From Asterella californica (taxonomy: Eukaryota; Streptophyta; Marchantiopsida; Marchantiales; Aytoniaceae): a stretch of 64,000 bases of DNA. The stretch covers positions 20,558,001 to 20,622,000 of the forward strand of contig JAYKYS010000006.1 of NCBI GenBank assembly GCA_036924285.1, read 5' to 3'. Below the pieces are notes generated by a model. It searched no databases. It saw only the letters and a program-made list of their open reading frames with translations, and was not told the origin of the DNA. Position numbers and translations under genes: made by a program. Position 1 is the stretch's first letter, and every line of letters starts with the position of its first letter. Shown one piece after another: positions 1 to 12,096 of this stretch.

Positions 1-13
1 GAGATCTTGCGAG

Positions 14-991
14 ATGGAGTTATACAATGGCGTCCCTGATGTTACTCATCGTCTTTATCATGTTGTATTGAGTTCGGGATTGGGCTACACTACACTAGAT
101 AGTGTTCTCCGAGAGGTGGGATTAGCTCATTGCTCCCAGACCTATTTCTTCAACTTTCAAAATGGAAAGACTCGTCCCGTTGGTTGGATCCAAGCTGCAA
201 TGGAAAGTTGAGCCATCGAGAAGGAGAAGGTTCAAGCTAGTGCCTTAGTGCGGATCTTTCCCGACTTGAACGAACTCCCTGTTGGAGGTTAGTTTATACT
301 TTTTCCATACTATGACTTGTACGCTTGTGAGTTATTACATGTTAATAATGTGCCATTGTTGTTTGTATGTTCTTCTCACGTTCATGTACTGCCATTAGGT
401 AATTTTGTTTTGTATGCGGACTTGCGTTATGATTCAAGTCGCAATGGATACAATGGGACATGTGCTTTCATCGATTCTCATGACGATCGCGTAGTCGAGA
501 TGGTGAATATGACACGAGTTGAAACCGGAAATAACTCGTGGTTGATAGAGGACTGTGCGTTTGAGGAAGGAGTGCGTAGGTTGATAGCGCGTGGATTGGT
601 CCCGGATGAGGTGGTTCATGATGACAAATCATCAGTTGATGCTATCTTGTCTCGCTACGGCATTGTTAGCCAAAAGGACTTATGGCACAAGTGGAAGAAT
701 GTCATCAAGAAGTTCTTGGTTGAGGTTCAGAACAAGAAACGTCCTCCTGGTAGCGTCGACGATGCTGAAGTCATCCCTGATCTTGAGCTCCTGACGAAGA
801 GACAATTGGTGGTATGACTTCGTGCTCAAGGAACGAATGCAGCTGGGAATAAGCCTGATCTAGTCCGTCGAGTGGCAGAACTGCGTGGGTTGGAGGAAGG
901 AGAGACCGTCGTATCGCGACGGTTTATGTTTCCAGAGCTTCAACTGCATGGTATAGCCGACAGGTTGAAACCTGTTCGGAAACAGGTTTAG
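14..991 (+). pseudogene. Decayed DDE-type transposase-like gene with C-terminal SAP-like motif
   Basis: Two coding blocks join through a plausible 111-base GT-AG intron at 288-398, which keeps the frame (codon GGT split after its first base). The second block begins near DLRYDSSRNGYNG and contains VVHDDK and then DLWHKWKN. This layout (an Asp in a DxRYDS box, a second Asp, then a WHK box) I associate with an uncharacterised, Kolobok-like group of DDE transposases. The end, KRQLVV-stop-LRAQGTNAAGNKPDLVRRV, fits a SAP DNA-binding motif. There are in-frame TGA stops at 209-211 and 815-817; the second sits where a Trp (TGG) would fit. The 5' end lies outside the window. I am fairly sure this is broken mobile-element coding sequence, less sure of the superfamily. 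A host gene of the same fold is the alternative. Confidence 0.55.
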
Positions 992-1038
992 GAAACTTGT
1001 TCCGATACAGGTTTCCAATACCTGTTTACGAACAGGTA
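961..1038. repeat. Cluster of short AACAGGT inverted repeats
   Basis: Several copies of ACCTGTT/AACAGGT lie within 80 bases at the end of the transposase remnant. Two form small hairpins: AACCTGTT-cgga-AACAGGTT (969-988) and ACCTGTT-tacg-AACAGGT (near 1019-1038). They could be transposase-binding or sub-terminal sites, but this is inferred only from their position. Confidence 0.4.
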
Positions 1039-2373
1039 AACATCGAGACAATAAACCATCGAGGAAAAGTAAACCATCAGGCATTTATCGGAGCAGTTTA
1101 CGAAGCTGGCGCTACATTGTCTAATACTCAACCTACCACTCAATCGAAAGCAACAAAGTCACTCTCGAGGGGAGTTGAACCCCTTGGACTGCATCTGTTG
1201 CAGCGAGAGTTCACCCCTCTCTTCCCAATGACAACTACTGTCAATGGATCCTGGGGAGGGGGAGGCCTACTGCCAAAAGAAAAACAAACAAGTCACATGT
1301 CTAAGCAGCTATGAAGCCTACATGAACTTCCCCAGCTGACTCCCAAGTTCTCTGTATTGCACTCTGTAAATCGTCAGGAAAAGCAGTACGTTCAACAAAT
1401 CCCACAGTTTTTTGCTAGCTGCCTATAGACTTTGAACCGCTGTCGCTTCGGCTCAGTCTCCATATATGAGAAGCATGCACATGTCAAGAGAGATGCCACA
1501 TCCATTTGCAGCTCTCTCGCAAAGTTATCGCATGCCAAACAGTAAGATGGAAAGAGTGATCTTAGTCGTTCCTCGTTGAAGAGTCTAGACCTTCGGCTCC
1601 TCTCTGTCTTGCTTTCATAGTCTGGCCACGAAAATCTCCAAAAGCCCTCGATAAGCGTTTCAAGTCGAGGCCCGGTCCAACGATACAGACGTCAACAACC
1701 TCAGAGAATACCCCACCATCAAGGATGGAAAGCAGATCCGTGTTCATCTTGTGCGTAAAAGACTGTCAGCAATAGCCGAAATGAGTCATTGTGCAGCCAG
1801 AACCTCCAGACTGAAAAGTTCCGAGTCAAAGTGTAACCGAAAGTCGATTATCGCACAGCAGATAATAGTGTCCAAGAACTCCCAGCGGCAGATAGTCTCC
1901 AGCGGCAGCGACAGCGAGTCTCCAGCGGCAAATAGGAACGAACGATGCGATGTTAGGAACAGGGTGTGACCTCAAAGCATGTGACATAAAAAGCAACCGA
2001 TTACATAGCCACCTCGTTACAGAAAGCATAGCCACCTCGTTACAAACACTGTGCGCATAAGATGACAAAACACCCGAAAAGTATCTCTTTGTTCACTGCC
2101 GCTAACGAGAACATTGTGCCGCCATCGCTGACACCACCAAAAGGCTATCGAGTGTATGCAGAGTCGAGGCCAAAGACAAACGAGTGCACACAGAGCCGAG
2201 GCCAAGCGAGCCCGATAGTCCACTATTCTCACCTCGCGCGGTACGCTTGCCGGAACCCTACACTCCGTCGGGAAAGAATACCGCTCCTTGCTCCGGCTCC
2301 GCGCGATGGGGTCGCTACAAGAACAAAAAGCTGGACGCGTGCGAGGGTCCGTCTTTTATACTGGGAGTTGTGG
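1039..2373. other. Non-coding stretch, no recognisable gene
   Basis: Only short overlapping open frames occur here and none resembles a known protein. No tRNA, MITE ends or long tandem array was seen. It may be the 3' part of the DNA transposon whose transposase remnant lies upstream. Confidence 0.4.
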
Positions 2374-2545
2374 TTTAAGAGAAAAGTCGTGGGTTAAATC
2401 TCTTGTGAATACAGTTGGAGGTGTAAGAGAAAAGTCGTGGGTTAAATCTCTTGTGAATACGGTTGGAGGTGCATTAGACGGGTGATCTCATGTTTCGAGA
2501 GAGATCGTGGGTTCAATCCCTTGTAGATAGGGTCGGAAGTGCATG
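2374..2545 (+). repeat. tRNA-like (SINE-like) repeat containing a 48-bp tandem duplication
   Basis: A 48-bp unit (AAGTCGTGGGTTAAATCTCT ... GTTGGAGGT) occurs twice in tandem from about 2376. A third, diverged copy contains GTGGGTTCAATCCCTTG, which resembles the B box/T-arm of a tRNA gene. A related sequence at 37443-37532 shares the GGGTTCAAACCCTCTTGT and GGTTGGAGGTGCA blocks. No cloverleaf with a plausible anticodon arm was found, so this is better read as a tRNA-derived repeat than as a functional tRNA gene. Confidence 0.4.
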
Positions 2546-4597
2546 AGAAAAAGTATTCCCATGAGTCTAGTTTGGTGGTTTTGTTCGAGATGAGGTCGCG
2601 GTGGTAACCATCTGTCGTGCCATGCTCTCGCTACCCTTTGTGCTTGGCCACCCCTCCCCTTCGCTTCTGTTACTCTTTTACACTATCTCAATAAAAGTTT
2701 AACTGAGCATCGCGACGACTTTTACTCAAAAAAGAATAAAAGAAAAAGAAAAAGAAGTGATCCATCTTGCTTGAAATTTTAACATAGACACAAGAAAACA
2801 GAAGACAAGAATTATAATATCTCTCATTATCTTTTTTCATTTAGATCGCTCATCTTAACATCGAATTTCCGTGCAGGCTTGAGAGAAGGAAATATGCAAA
2901 AATGAGGGTATACTAAGTATCAAAGTAACTTAAACCTCCAATATAATTCTTTTCCTATATAAAAGTAAGAAAAAAATATTCTCTTTTTCCCCCTGTTAAC
3001 TTACTTAGAGGTTGGAAAAGTTTATGCTATTTTACTCCAAAACACCACCAACAGTTAGTCTCAGTATGTCTGAATCGATACTTAAAAGCTCGTTCAGAAT
3101 TGAATTCTAACGTGTACAACTATTGGAGAGCTGTGATTTAAGTCTTACTTAAAAGAAAACAAAAAAATTGTCCTTACTTAACTGATTGCTATTCCAGTGT
3201 GAAGACTCTATTAGCAGAAGCAATTTATGTAACCGTTGAATTCTAAGATTCTCATACAACCAACCCGCGAAATGAGGTCCTCCTGGTTACCAGGACTATT
3301 CCTATGGAGCCTAGGGGGTTAAAGACTTTCTCTTAAACCACTAGTAGGGGTATAAAAGGCTTGCCTTCCCACGCGGCGCGACCTTTTTCACTGTAGCTGT
3401 TTTCTTTCTCTGAGTCAGAGTGCGGGAGGCCAAGGTCCCTGTGGAGCTCCTTGTCTCAAAAGAGCGGTTGGTTCATAATAACGCGAGGGTAAGTGATTAT
3501 AACAAAATATGCTGGGTAGTAGAACTTTCAAAATTCAAAATTCAGAATATTCTATTTCTGTGGTTCTCAGTGACCCGGGATTCACTTGATAATTTTGAAG
3601 CCGTTCGTAGTCCTCTTGAGCTCATCATGGGCTCATTTTGAAGCTCTTTCTTTTCTGCTCATTTTGCTACCAAGATCACAGTGTTTGAGACTATACTGCG
3701 ATGGTAACTGCGTTGCGTAAATCTCTCAGGGGCCCCCGTCCGGGCCGAACTTACTTAGCAAAAGTTAAAAATGATTAGCGATGGGGATCCCCGCTAATAT
3801 AGCGGTATTTGTGGTTTAACCACGGGTATGAGTTCTTTTAGAAGCGAGTTTGACTCACGACATGATTATTTAAGTCTTTTTTTCATTCGATGACTCTTTT
3901 GCCGCCGAATACGACTGCCCTTGCACAGACTGAACCCTCCCGGCAAGAAGACTTGACCACTATTGGCAAGAAGACTCGACCACACGTCGCCTTGATAGAG
4001 GGGATGGGGCTGCCAACAAGCTGCTGGTCGTTTGCAAACCACGGGTATGAGCAAGAAAAAAAGGGAAATATTCTCTCTCCCGTTTATACTTAGGTCAAAA
4101 TTTCCTTTTTCTTCCAAGCAACAGCAGGATATAGCCTGCGACGCAGAATTAAAGGAACAAAGAATAAGAGACTACTGGTCAGGATCTAAACTCCATAGAA
4201 TCGTATGGATCTCAGTCATTATTATAGAGCTCGTTTACTCTCTTCTCTTTTCACCTATCCACGCCTGAGGGTATGTTTTGTACTATGTTTACTGGATTTA
4301 GTATGTTTTTCAACACAACTTCTACCAAGGATGGAATGTGAACATAGATATCAAATCAACCGTTTACTACAAGGAAATCATCTCTTGCAAGCAAAGGTCG
4401 CTATCAAGTTGAACTTGAAAGTTATCCCTTCAAACGCTTTTTGCAATAGATAGTGTCGTTTAAGCAGGAACTGAAGTGAAGAGTACAGTGCAATGAAACT
4501 AAAATCCATTCCTTTACACACGATCTCTTTATTTGAGGTCACTTTGAACTTTTGCAAACTTGGAATGAGTTCTACGCAAGATTTTGCTCTTCTACAT
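2546..4597. repeat. AT-rich LTR-like repeat debris
   Basis: Part of this block, roughly 3090-3330, is recognisably similar to 33660-33850. Both have GGAGAGCTNTGATTTAA, then TCCTCCTGGTTACCAGGA or its variant TCCTTCCGGTTACCGGA. They belong to one interspersed family, probably LTR or UTR remnants of a retroelement. No intact coding sequence is visible; the open frames inside are short and unrelated to known proteins. Confidence 0.4.
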
Positions 4598-4600
4598 ATT

Positions 4601-5314
4601 AGGGGTGTCAAAGTTAAGCAAAAACAATAATTTACAGTCTGCTAGTTTTGTTTAGAACCTGGATCGCTGATGGTCGCCCTATGAGTTGATAATATGATTG
4701 TTTTATTAATATTTTTATTTTTTAAAAAATTTGAATCATTATTTTGAAAAAATAATTTTCTCTACTGCAAAAACTCAAGATTGGAACAAACGAGAAGTAA
4801 TTAAAGAATACATGTGTCATTTTTCTGCGAGCACCTCTAAAAACACCCGCAGAAAATATTTCATAGAGGTGTGGCCGAAGTAGTAACTCTCTCTTCCTTG
4901 AGTCAAGAATATTTGAAAAAGGTTACAACTTTCACACCCTCTATTAGGGGATGTCAAAGTTTAGAAGAAAGATTCTTCAACGGCTGGGAGATAACTGGAC
5001 GTAAAATTGTCACCGGTAAGTTTATATATAATCGCGGCTCATTCCAGATCGCGCCTGAGATTGAACATCAAGATTTTACCATTGATTATTTTTCCGTTTC
5101 TACACTCAAGATAAGTACTCAGAGTAGCAGAGAATCCGTTGCAAAAAGAATCAGAAAAAATCAATGAATAGCCATTAAGAAAATGCCGGCGGCGTTTTCC
5201 TGCGGGTATCTCCCTGAGGTACCCGCAGGAAACACTGGCCGCAGTGTTGCCGAATCCGTAACTCACGCCCGCTGCTACTGAATATTTCAGAGATTCTTTA
5301 ACTTTGACACCCCT
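4601..5314. mobile_element. Non-autonomous DNA transposon with perfect 17-bp TIRs (copy 1)
   Basis: The element starts with AGGGGTGTCAAAGTTAA (4601-4617) and ends with the exact reverse complement (5298-5314). Both ends are flanked by ATT (4598-4600 and 5315-5317), a likely 3-bp target-site duplication. It carries no transposase; the 98-residue open frame inside does not resemble one. A second copy at 38039-38430 has near-identical ends, the same ATT flanks and similar inner sequence in the opposite orientation, which makes a mobile family convincing. The superfamily is uncertain: 3-bp duplications suggest PIF/Harbinger, but that family normally uses TWA. Confidence 0.75.
5196..5232. repeat. 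Perfect 13-bp hairpin inside the TIR element
   Basis: TTTCCTGCGGGTA (5196-5208) pairs perfectly with TACCCGCAGGAAA (5220-5232) around an 11-base loop. It is GC-rich compared with its surroundings and lies near the right end of the element, so it may be a sub-terminal structure used in transposition (inference). Confidence 0.7.
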
Positions 5315-5337
5315 ATTGTTCTGAACTATAGACGGTA

Positions 5338-5500
5338 TTCCATACTAAGAAACAAAAGAAGACTTAGAACTCCTCCAAAGTTAGAACACTAGTCCATGCT
5401 AAGAAACAAAAGAAGACTTAGAACCCCTCCAAAGTTGGAACAGTTGCCATGCTAAGAAACAACTAAGACTTGGAACCCCTCCAAAGAAGAAACAGTAGAA
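5338..5500 (+). repeat. Three-copy ~54-bp tandem repeat
   Basis: The unit CATGCTAAGAAACAAAAGAA, then GACTTAGAACCCCTCCAAAG, starts at 5341, 5395 and 5448. The third copy carries a small deletion. It lies just outside the TIR element and shows no coding potential. Confidence 0.7.
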
Positions 5501-6050
5501 TCCGTGGTCCCGCTCAAGAGTCCGTAACACATGAGCCTCGAGGATACATCACATTCTTCTACTGAAGAGCCCATAAAGACCAGCATGCAACGTAACGACT
5601 AGAAGTGTTATATCGAAGTTCAAACTCGAGGTTCAGTATTCATGAGGGATCAGGGAAGTCCCGTTCGATTCAATCTTGACACCAAGGAAGTATCTTCCAT
5701 CCTTCCATCCTTTATTCAACTAACGGTTGTATTCCGTCATGTTTATCGCTCTTCAATAAGCACATGAAGAGCTTTCGACATTGCAGCTGCCTCTTTATGA
5801 CAGCTTCGCAATGAAGTCGAGAGTAGAGAGAAACCTTTGAACGAATTTCATGTGATTACTGAACGGAATACGGCGAAGATTCTACACCAAATCTGCACCA
5901 AAAAGGAGCCTTCCTTGCACATTCACTTCTCCATCTTCTGATCGAGGAAGCAAATAGGCAAGGGTTCAATTTATTATTTTATTTTATTTTATAAATTAAT
6001 ATTGATTAAGTATATTTATTTACCGCATGTTGTAGATATAGATCTTTGCA

Positions 6051-6365
6051 CATCTCCAGGTCCAGTTATCACTTAACATTTAGAGACAAGTTGACTTTTT
6101 CTGTAAACTCGATATATATTTTTCATATAACACTTATATTCTTTTTGATAACAACAAGCGAGCAGAATTTATCTTGCATTCATATTCTTGTTTTTTTTAG
6201 AAACTCATCTCCAGGTCCAGTTATCACTTAATATTTAGAGATGTTTTTTCTTGTCAATTTGATAAATGCTGAGTTTTCACATAACATTTATATCTTTTCG
6301 ATAACAGCAAGCGAGCAAAAGTTCTCTGAAGTTTTGTCGGCATATTCTTGTGTTTTTAAAAACAT
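6051..6365 (+). repeat. Direct duplication, period ~155 bp, of an LTR-like sequence
   Basis: CATCTCCAGGTCCAGTTATC begins at 6051 and again at 6206. Each copy is followed by similar sequence including GATAACANCAAGCGAGCA and CATATTCTTG. Related sequence occurs at about 33360-33520 (GATAACAACAAGAGAGCAAA) and more weakly at 57590-57770. This marks a dispersed repeat family, probably LTR fragments. Confidence 0.55.
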
Positions 6366-6387
6366 CCGATGAAAGAATTTTACTCTT

Positions 6388-6420
6388 TCACACGAGGAGT
6401 GCTCACAACTCCTCGTGTGA
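6388..6420. repeat. Perfect 13-bp hairpin
   Basis: TCACACGAGGAGT (6388-6400) and ACTCCTCGTGTGA (6408-6420) are exact complements around a 7-base loop. No coding gene or U-tract follows, so a bacterial-type terminator role does not apply. It may be an element end or an RNA-folding element. Confidence 0.65.
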
Positions 6421-6711
6421 CTATATTTCTATATTTAGTTTAGGTTTCTATATTTTTATATTATTTATTTTATATTCTGTCATTATTCTTTCTATACATC
6501 TCTTATTCTGTACTGTATTTGTTTCAAATGTGCTGAGATTTGCTTGATCGAGCTCCAAACACGTTTGTTGAGCTTGATCGGACCCCTCTTACACTTCATC
6601 GGACCTCTGACTTGTCCTCCCGGTACTCGAACCATGTCAAACTGATCATGTTAGCTTTTCGTCCAACTAGGTTCTTGACGTGTAGACAGAGAATTGAAAT
6701 AGTTGTGAAGC

Positions 6712-7590
6712 ATGAAGATCAAAAGCGGGTGTTTCAAGCAAGGAGTCTCAGTCTGCGCGCGAAGACTGAAGTGCACTCCAAGTATTAGTATGAGCGATTG
6801 TGACTCAGAAGGAGAGTCTTTTTCTAAGTTTTATCACGAGACTGATTCAAGCGGCGTGAAGAAGGTTGAACCACGATGGGTGACATGTGAGGTTATTCGG
6901 GTCGTTCATAACGTGTCTGCATCCATCATTTACGAAGCTTGTACCCAATCTCTAGAGTCTGTTGGAGGCATTGTCGACAGATTAATTTTTCCTCTCTTAG
7001 AAATTACTCGCAATCGTCCTTTGGTAGCTATTGCGCTATGACAATGCCTCTACGTCCTTGGAGATTCTAGGTTACTTTAATGGATGAATTTGTGCCATAG
7101 AAGATAGTCAAGTGTTCACGGTCTTGCAAGCAGGAGACTCGCTTTTGGACATGACCGCTGGTTTGTTTTCTTCAATATCCGATTTTGAGCAGAAGGAGGC
7201 GTTAAATTCCACTATCTTTCGTGAGTTTAAGAAATTACAAGTAAGGTTGACAAGGAAAGAGAGAGAACATATAGTCTTCGCAGGCAGACAACATGGATCA
7301 AGGATATCCTCATGTGATAACATAGAACAGCCTGGGTAGACGTAATTTGGAGAGACTTTGATAGCTTGAGCATGGAGGAGCCATCGATCCTTCTCTTGAA
7401 CCACCAACAACATTACCTCGATGATCTACTCGAAATGCGCAATGTGAAACAGCAGATCATCACAGTCAAATTGAGGAGCGTTGCTTCCCAACATGAGTTA
7501 GATGAGACGATTGAAGATTTGAGCAATGTCCAAGTTTCAGTTGTTTCTACCGCTGAAAAACTCAAACAATTTTGTAGATTACTGGAGTAA
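6712..7590 (+). pseudogene. Unrecognised coding remnant, acidic start and coiled-coil-like end
   Basis: Three adjacent plus-strand frames look like pieces of one protein interrupted by frame changes. The first is an acidic, Ser-rich segment (SDCDSEGESFSKFYHETDSS), followed by WVTCEVIRVVHNVSASIIYEA. The second, from about 7092, begins AIEDSQVFTVLQAGDSLLDM and continues into a charged segment. The third, 7366-7590, is Leu/Gln/Glu-rich and heptad-like (LLEMRNVKQQIITVKLRSVA, then STAEKLKQF). I do not recognise the family. Being embedded in LTR-like repeats, it may be the gag-like part of a transposable element; a decayed host gene is also possible. Confidence 0.3.
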
Positions 7591-9289
7591 TGTTTGATGT
7601 AGCCTATGGGACTCGAAGGTCTCATATGTAATATCACAGAATGTGAATAAAATGAATTTTCATTTTCCGTTACAAAGATGGCAGTGTAAATTGCATTTGC
7701 TTGCTTGCTTACTTTAAGCTATAGAACAATTTAGGTAGAATAATGAGCTATATAACCAGGCCCAAACTCGTTGGGAGAGGAGAGAACTTGATAGACTTAA
7801 TCATGAAGATTGTGAACATGCGTCCTTCATGGTGTCTTAGCGAACCTACATCAAAACCTAGCTAATGTTGTGGATTTGCAGTTCAAATTGTTTGAACGGA
7901 ATTCAACAACTCGCTACTAACTTCACGATTAAGAAATGTGGCATGGAAGTATATGCACCTGAAATAAGGGAACCAATATAAGTGAATTATTTATTGAAAA
8001 TCCGTGTTCTCCACATAGGAATCAGACGAGAAGGAACCCGATGTAGACAGACCCCAGACTTACCAGAATTCTTTTAAAGCCTTTCATTGAACTCTCTTGA
8101 ATTCGAACTCTTTTGTAATAATTAGAATTGAACTCTCATGAACTCGAAAGCATGCATCATTCAGCCTCATACCACTTGATTATATCACTCACCAAAAGTG
8201 ACCAATGCCTCAGCTGGTAGTCGATATCATATATGAAGAACGAAATGAAATAATTTCTAGAAGGTAGTCATAGCGTCCAAGGAGATAACTTGTACTCGTA
8301 CTCCTCGAGGAAGTGGACGTGATACGCACAAAACTTGTAGGAAAACAGAATCGCTTCTCATCAAAATTAGTAGTATAGCTCGTCTCACGGGGCATCAGAA
8401 CCGTTGAACCATGCGGAAAAACAAATAGTTACCTTTCAAGATTTCGACGAGGATTGTCGGATGAACGATCAAATTGTCTAGAGAATGTCCATCGACTATG
8501 AAAAATCGCATACCCTCAAAAAGATGCATCGCAACACTTGTTCTAAAACTAAACATGTTGTCGTCGTCTCCATAATTGTGCTTTGAATCCCTCCCCACAC
8601 TTACATGAAATGAACATACGCTCTTATTTCTGCGATACATGCTGAAGTCAACACGCTGTGATAATCTAAGGCACACACATAGTGTGAAGTTACTAATGAT
8701 AATACTCGAAGTACTCAAAGAATTCTACTCGAAGTACTTATCCAACTACATGTGGTGCAGTCGTCCATGTATAGCAGCATTGGTTAGAATCTAATGGACA
8801 AAAATCGCATGCCAATTAAAGCAAGCAGTTTGATGATGAAGTTTCCTTGTTCAAGTGAAGTCTCAAAATGTTCAATCCTGATCACTGTCCTCAACTTAAT
8901 GCATTATAGGTGAACGTTTCGAAAGTAAAGAAACACTAAAATTGAGGATGTAATTATAAGATATCAGAGTACTTGCCAAGTTTTCATAATACACAACAAC
9001 TCAAATGTCTTCCTCTTCACTGGAAGAGCTAGAAGCACTGAACAGAACTTCGGTATCCACATCTAGAGTGTGTGTTTGCAAAACATCACAAGACAATTCA
9101 ATGACAAATTGTCTTTGATCCATATGCGTGTGTACTTAGACAAGTTCAAACGTTGTGTTTCACTTGTCTGCATCGTCTACACCGGTCTTGTGTAGACATA
9201 TTTCTTGTAGAACAATTGTCTGGAACTGGATATCTTGGAGCAAGAGCATCTTCTTCTAACTTGTGAAAAGTAGTAAGTCCAAAAGTGAT
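7591..9289. other. Non-coding AT-rich stretch
   Basis: No open frame here resembles a known protein and no structured RNA or clear repeat was recognised. Confidence 0.4.
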
Positions 9290-9580
9290 TAACTTGCACC
9301 TTGGGATATCGAATTATCGTGGAAGCAAGGAGAGTGAAATTGAGAACACCCAGGATCGAACTGGAGCAAGAAGAGAGAGCGAGGCCAATTTTATCAGTTA
9401 GGAGCACATTCGAGCTGAGGGAATCCCTGAGGATTTTAAGAAGCAGACCTTGAGGATCGATTAGGAACCAGAGAGAAGCTTCGGGGTAGAAGCGAAAATC
9501 GATTGCAACAGCAGAGGGACGCAACTCAAGATTGACAGCAGAAGCATGATCGTGGTACCACATCGAAGGAGGAAGTGAAG
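9290..9580 (+). repeat. Dispersed repeat, copy A
   Basis: The segment running from GGATATCGAATTATCGTGGA to the CACATCGAAGGAGGAAG block aligns by eye with 24395-24665. Landmarks in the same order are ATATCGAATT, GAGCTGAGGGAATCCC, GCAACTCAAGATTGACAGCA and CACATCGAAG. The copies are substantially diverged, so this is an old interspersed family. It probably continues to about 10.7 kb, which has a similar GAAGAC/CTTCTTCC-rich style. Confidence 0.55.
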
Positions 9581-11829
9581 ATTACTGTGCAGATTGACTC
9601 ACTTGCGGATACACATCTTCGCATAGTACACACACTACGCTCGATGCTAGAGACATACGAATAGAATTGGATTACACCGGAGGGGTCTGCACTTTCGCTT
9701 CCAGCAGTGGATCGAAGATGTAAATAGAGGTAGTGGACAGCCTAGAGCAGGGAATGACATCATCGTGTAGTCCTGTTTCTGAGCTGGTGTGACGAGGAGT
9801 AGTGACAAGAAGTGGAGGGAGTGAGCTTCCCAAAATCAATATACATTCTTCTCGGAGAATTGATTTTCAGATTTGATTGCAGAAGCTTTGTTTGTGTCTT
9901 ATGGGCAGTGAGTTTTCCTCGAATTCACACCCAATTGTGCATGAGAAATCTTCTTCTTGAGTGGCGGTGATTGTTAGAAGTTGTGCAGAGTCGGAGCTTG
10001 TCTCATCCAGTGGAGCACTTCGGATCCACGTACGGACAGTCTTATGAGAAAGCGATCTCGGACAACAGAGTAGTCGGAGCAACAACAGAAGAAGAAAGAA
10101 GCCTTCTTTCCACAGAAGACGACATCCTCGAGTAGAAGACTGTGTAACTATAAGTCAATTTGTGATCTTCTTCCCCAAATTACTACAAGCAGGGATGGCT
10201 TGTTAGTCAAGATCCGGACTAGAAGTCTATCAGAGTCTTAATTTCTCATTTTTATCTTGTTTTTTCTTTGTTTGGATTTTCTCTTCTTCCCCATCTTCTC
10301 TCATCTTCCCATCTTCCTATCTTCTTCTAGTGAGCTTCCGAGACTTCTATTGAGCTTTCGTGAAGATGAATGTCGTTGTAGTGCTACAAGAAGATCGTTT
10401 TCGTAGACAAAAGCTTGGGAAGGTTACAGGGGGCATACACCCTATGATTGATCTAACCTCGTTGGAAATTGAAGAAGCAATGTGTGATAGACAATGATAA
10501 TTTGACGTCTACGAAGCAAGAGCAGTCTTCTGGAGATGTGAGAAGCCGAGTTGAACCACCAGAAGCCGATAATTGCTTTGGGAAGATTGTCTGGGAAGAC
10601 TGGAAGTCGTGATCTGGAAGCATGAAGCGTCTTCTCGAGTTTCCCAGTAGGTATCTGTGTGATATTTTAAGTTGTAGTTGTTTGGTTAGGTCTAGAGCAC
10701 CTTCTGAAAGGTATAGAAACCGTGTGGTTTTGTGAGAAGATGAGATTCTCTAGACAAAACCCGTGTGGTTGTGTGTTTGAACAGATTTTAGAACTTAGAG
10801 CAGCGATACTTGTGCAAATCCTCTATGAGAACGATATCTTTATGCTAAATGGGTTAAAAGATAAATCTTGAGACACACTCATGAGATCTCGCTATTTCCA
10901 TATTAAACTAGCTAAACTGTAGTTGCATGATGATATAGCACAAATGATGTTTTATTAGACGATTATTACAGAGTCAATACAGACCATCTTGAATATAGAC
11001 TTGATGTCGGTGAGTGAACATCGTACCATACAAGAATGTCCTTCATTCTCCACTTGGATGAGGTCAAAACTGCAGCTAAACCTTATTATGTATGTACAGT
11101 ACAATCTGCTATTCCGACATGTTGATTATGATCTCGCTATTATATTCTGAGAATAAATGGCTATCACGGAGATAAGTATCGAGAAGTCTCTAGCATACGC
11201 ATTTTATGGTCACTCTTATGCTGGTCTCAGAAAATCTGCAATGGAAGAGAATATCTTATGTATGTTAATGATGCAGACATAAAATAATAAAAATAATAAA
11301 AATTAAAAAAATTAAAAAAAATGATGGAGACATAGGCTCGTTTTCTAAAGTACAGCAGAGAGTGGTTTCTCAGTCAGGTGGAATAGAAGGGGGTCGAATG
11401 TTTAGAAAATGAGAAGTGAAGATTAAGATCGTGTTTTTTGCAAGTAAAAAGCAAAGAAAATAGAAAGTTCTGATTGTTTTAGGAGGAGATTTAAAGTTTA
11501 GTTGCACTTTTAGAAATATTATTTAAAAATATTAATTGATTAACTATATGACGAGTTGGTTGAGATGTATCATGCACCCAAGATTCAAGACGAGCTGGAA
11601 TCATGTAATAATGTCCCTCCTGTAATTAAGGTACATTGGCTTATGAAACCTTGACACCATCTCACCATCTCACCATCTCACTCAAGTGTGTAAAATACAA
11701 TAACATGTTCGCAAGCTCTGCAGCTAACATGTTTTCAACAGCAGCACGAGTGTGATCCTTTAATTAACCCCATGATACACAAACAGGAACCAAGCAGAAT
11801 AAATGAAAATTCGATCCTTCCTCACAGCC
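9581..11829. other. Non-coding repeat-derived stretch
   Basis: The part up to about 10.7 kb is rich in GAAGA/TCTTC words, like 24.2-26.4 kb, and is probably related repeat DNA. The remainder is AT-rich without genes. A short (CACCATCT)3 microsatellite lies at about 11656-11680. Confidence 0.4.
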
Positions 11830-12085
11830 TTGTACAGTGAAGAGCGGAGAACGTGTAAATATTATAAAAATATTAAAATAAACTATGAAAAATAAAATGA
11901 ATTCATAATTGATGTATATTAACTATTCTCTGAGTTACCAACTGATCCAGATATAAATCATAAGTGAAGAAGGGGATGATGCGCCATTGGAGATATAATT
12001 CAAAGACAGTGATCCCCAAAGGACTTCATTTTGTGAAAAAAAATAATTTATTCCCTAACCCTTCCCGCAGGAAGAGTTAGAGTAT
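11830..12085 (+). repeat. LTR-like dispersed repeat, related to 34005-34270
   Basis: Shared landmarks in order are GCCTTGTACAGTGAA, TAAATATTATAAAAATATTA, GAATTCATAA or AAATTCATAA, ATAACTCATAAGTG or ATAAATCATAAGTG, GATGCGCCATTGGGAG-type sequence, and CTAACCCTTCCCGC with GGTTAG-type complement. This looks like one LTR family with at least two copies in the window. Confidence 0.55.
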
Positions 12086-12096
12086 AAACCAATGTG

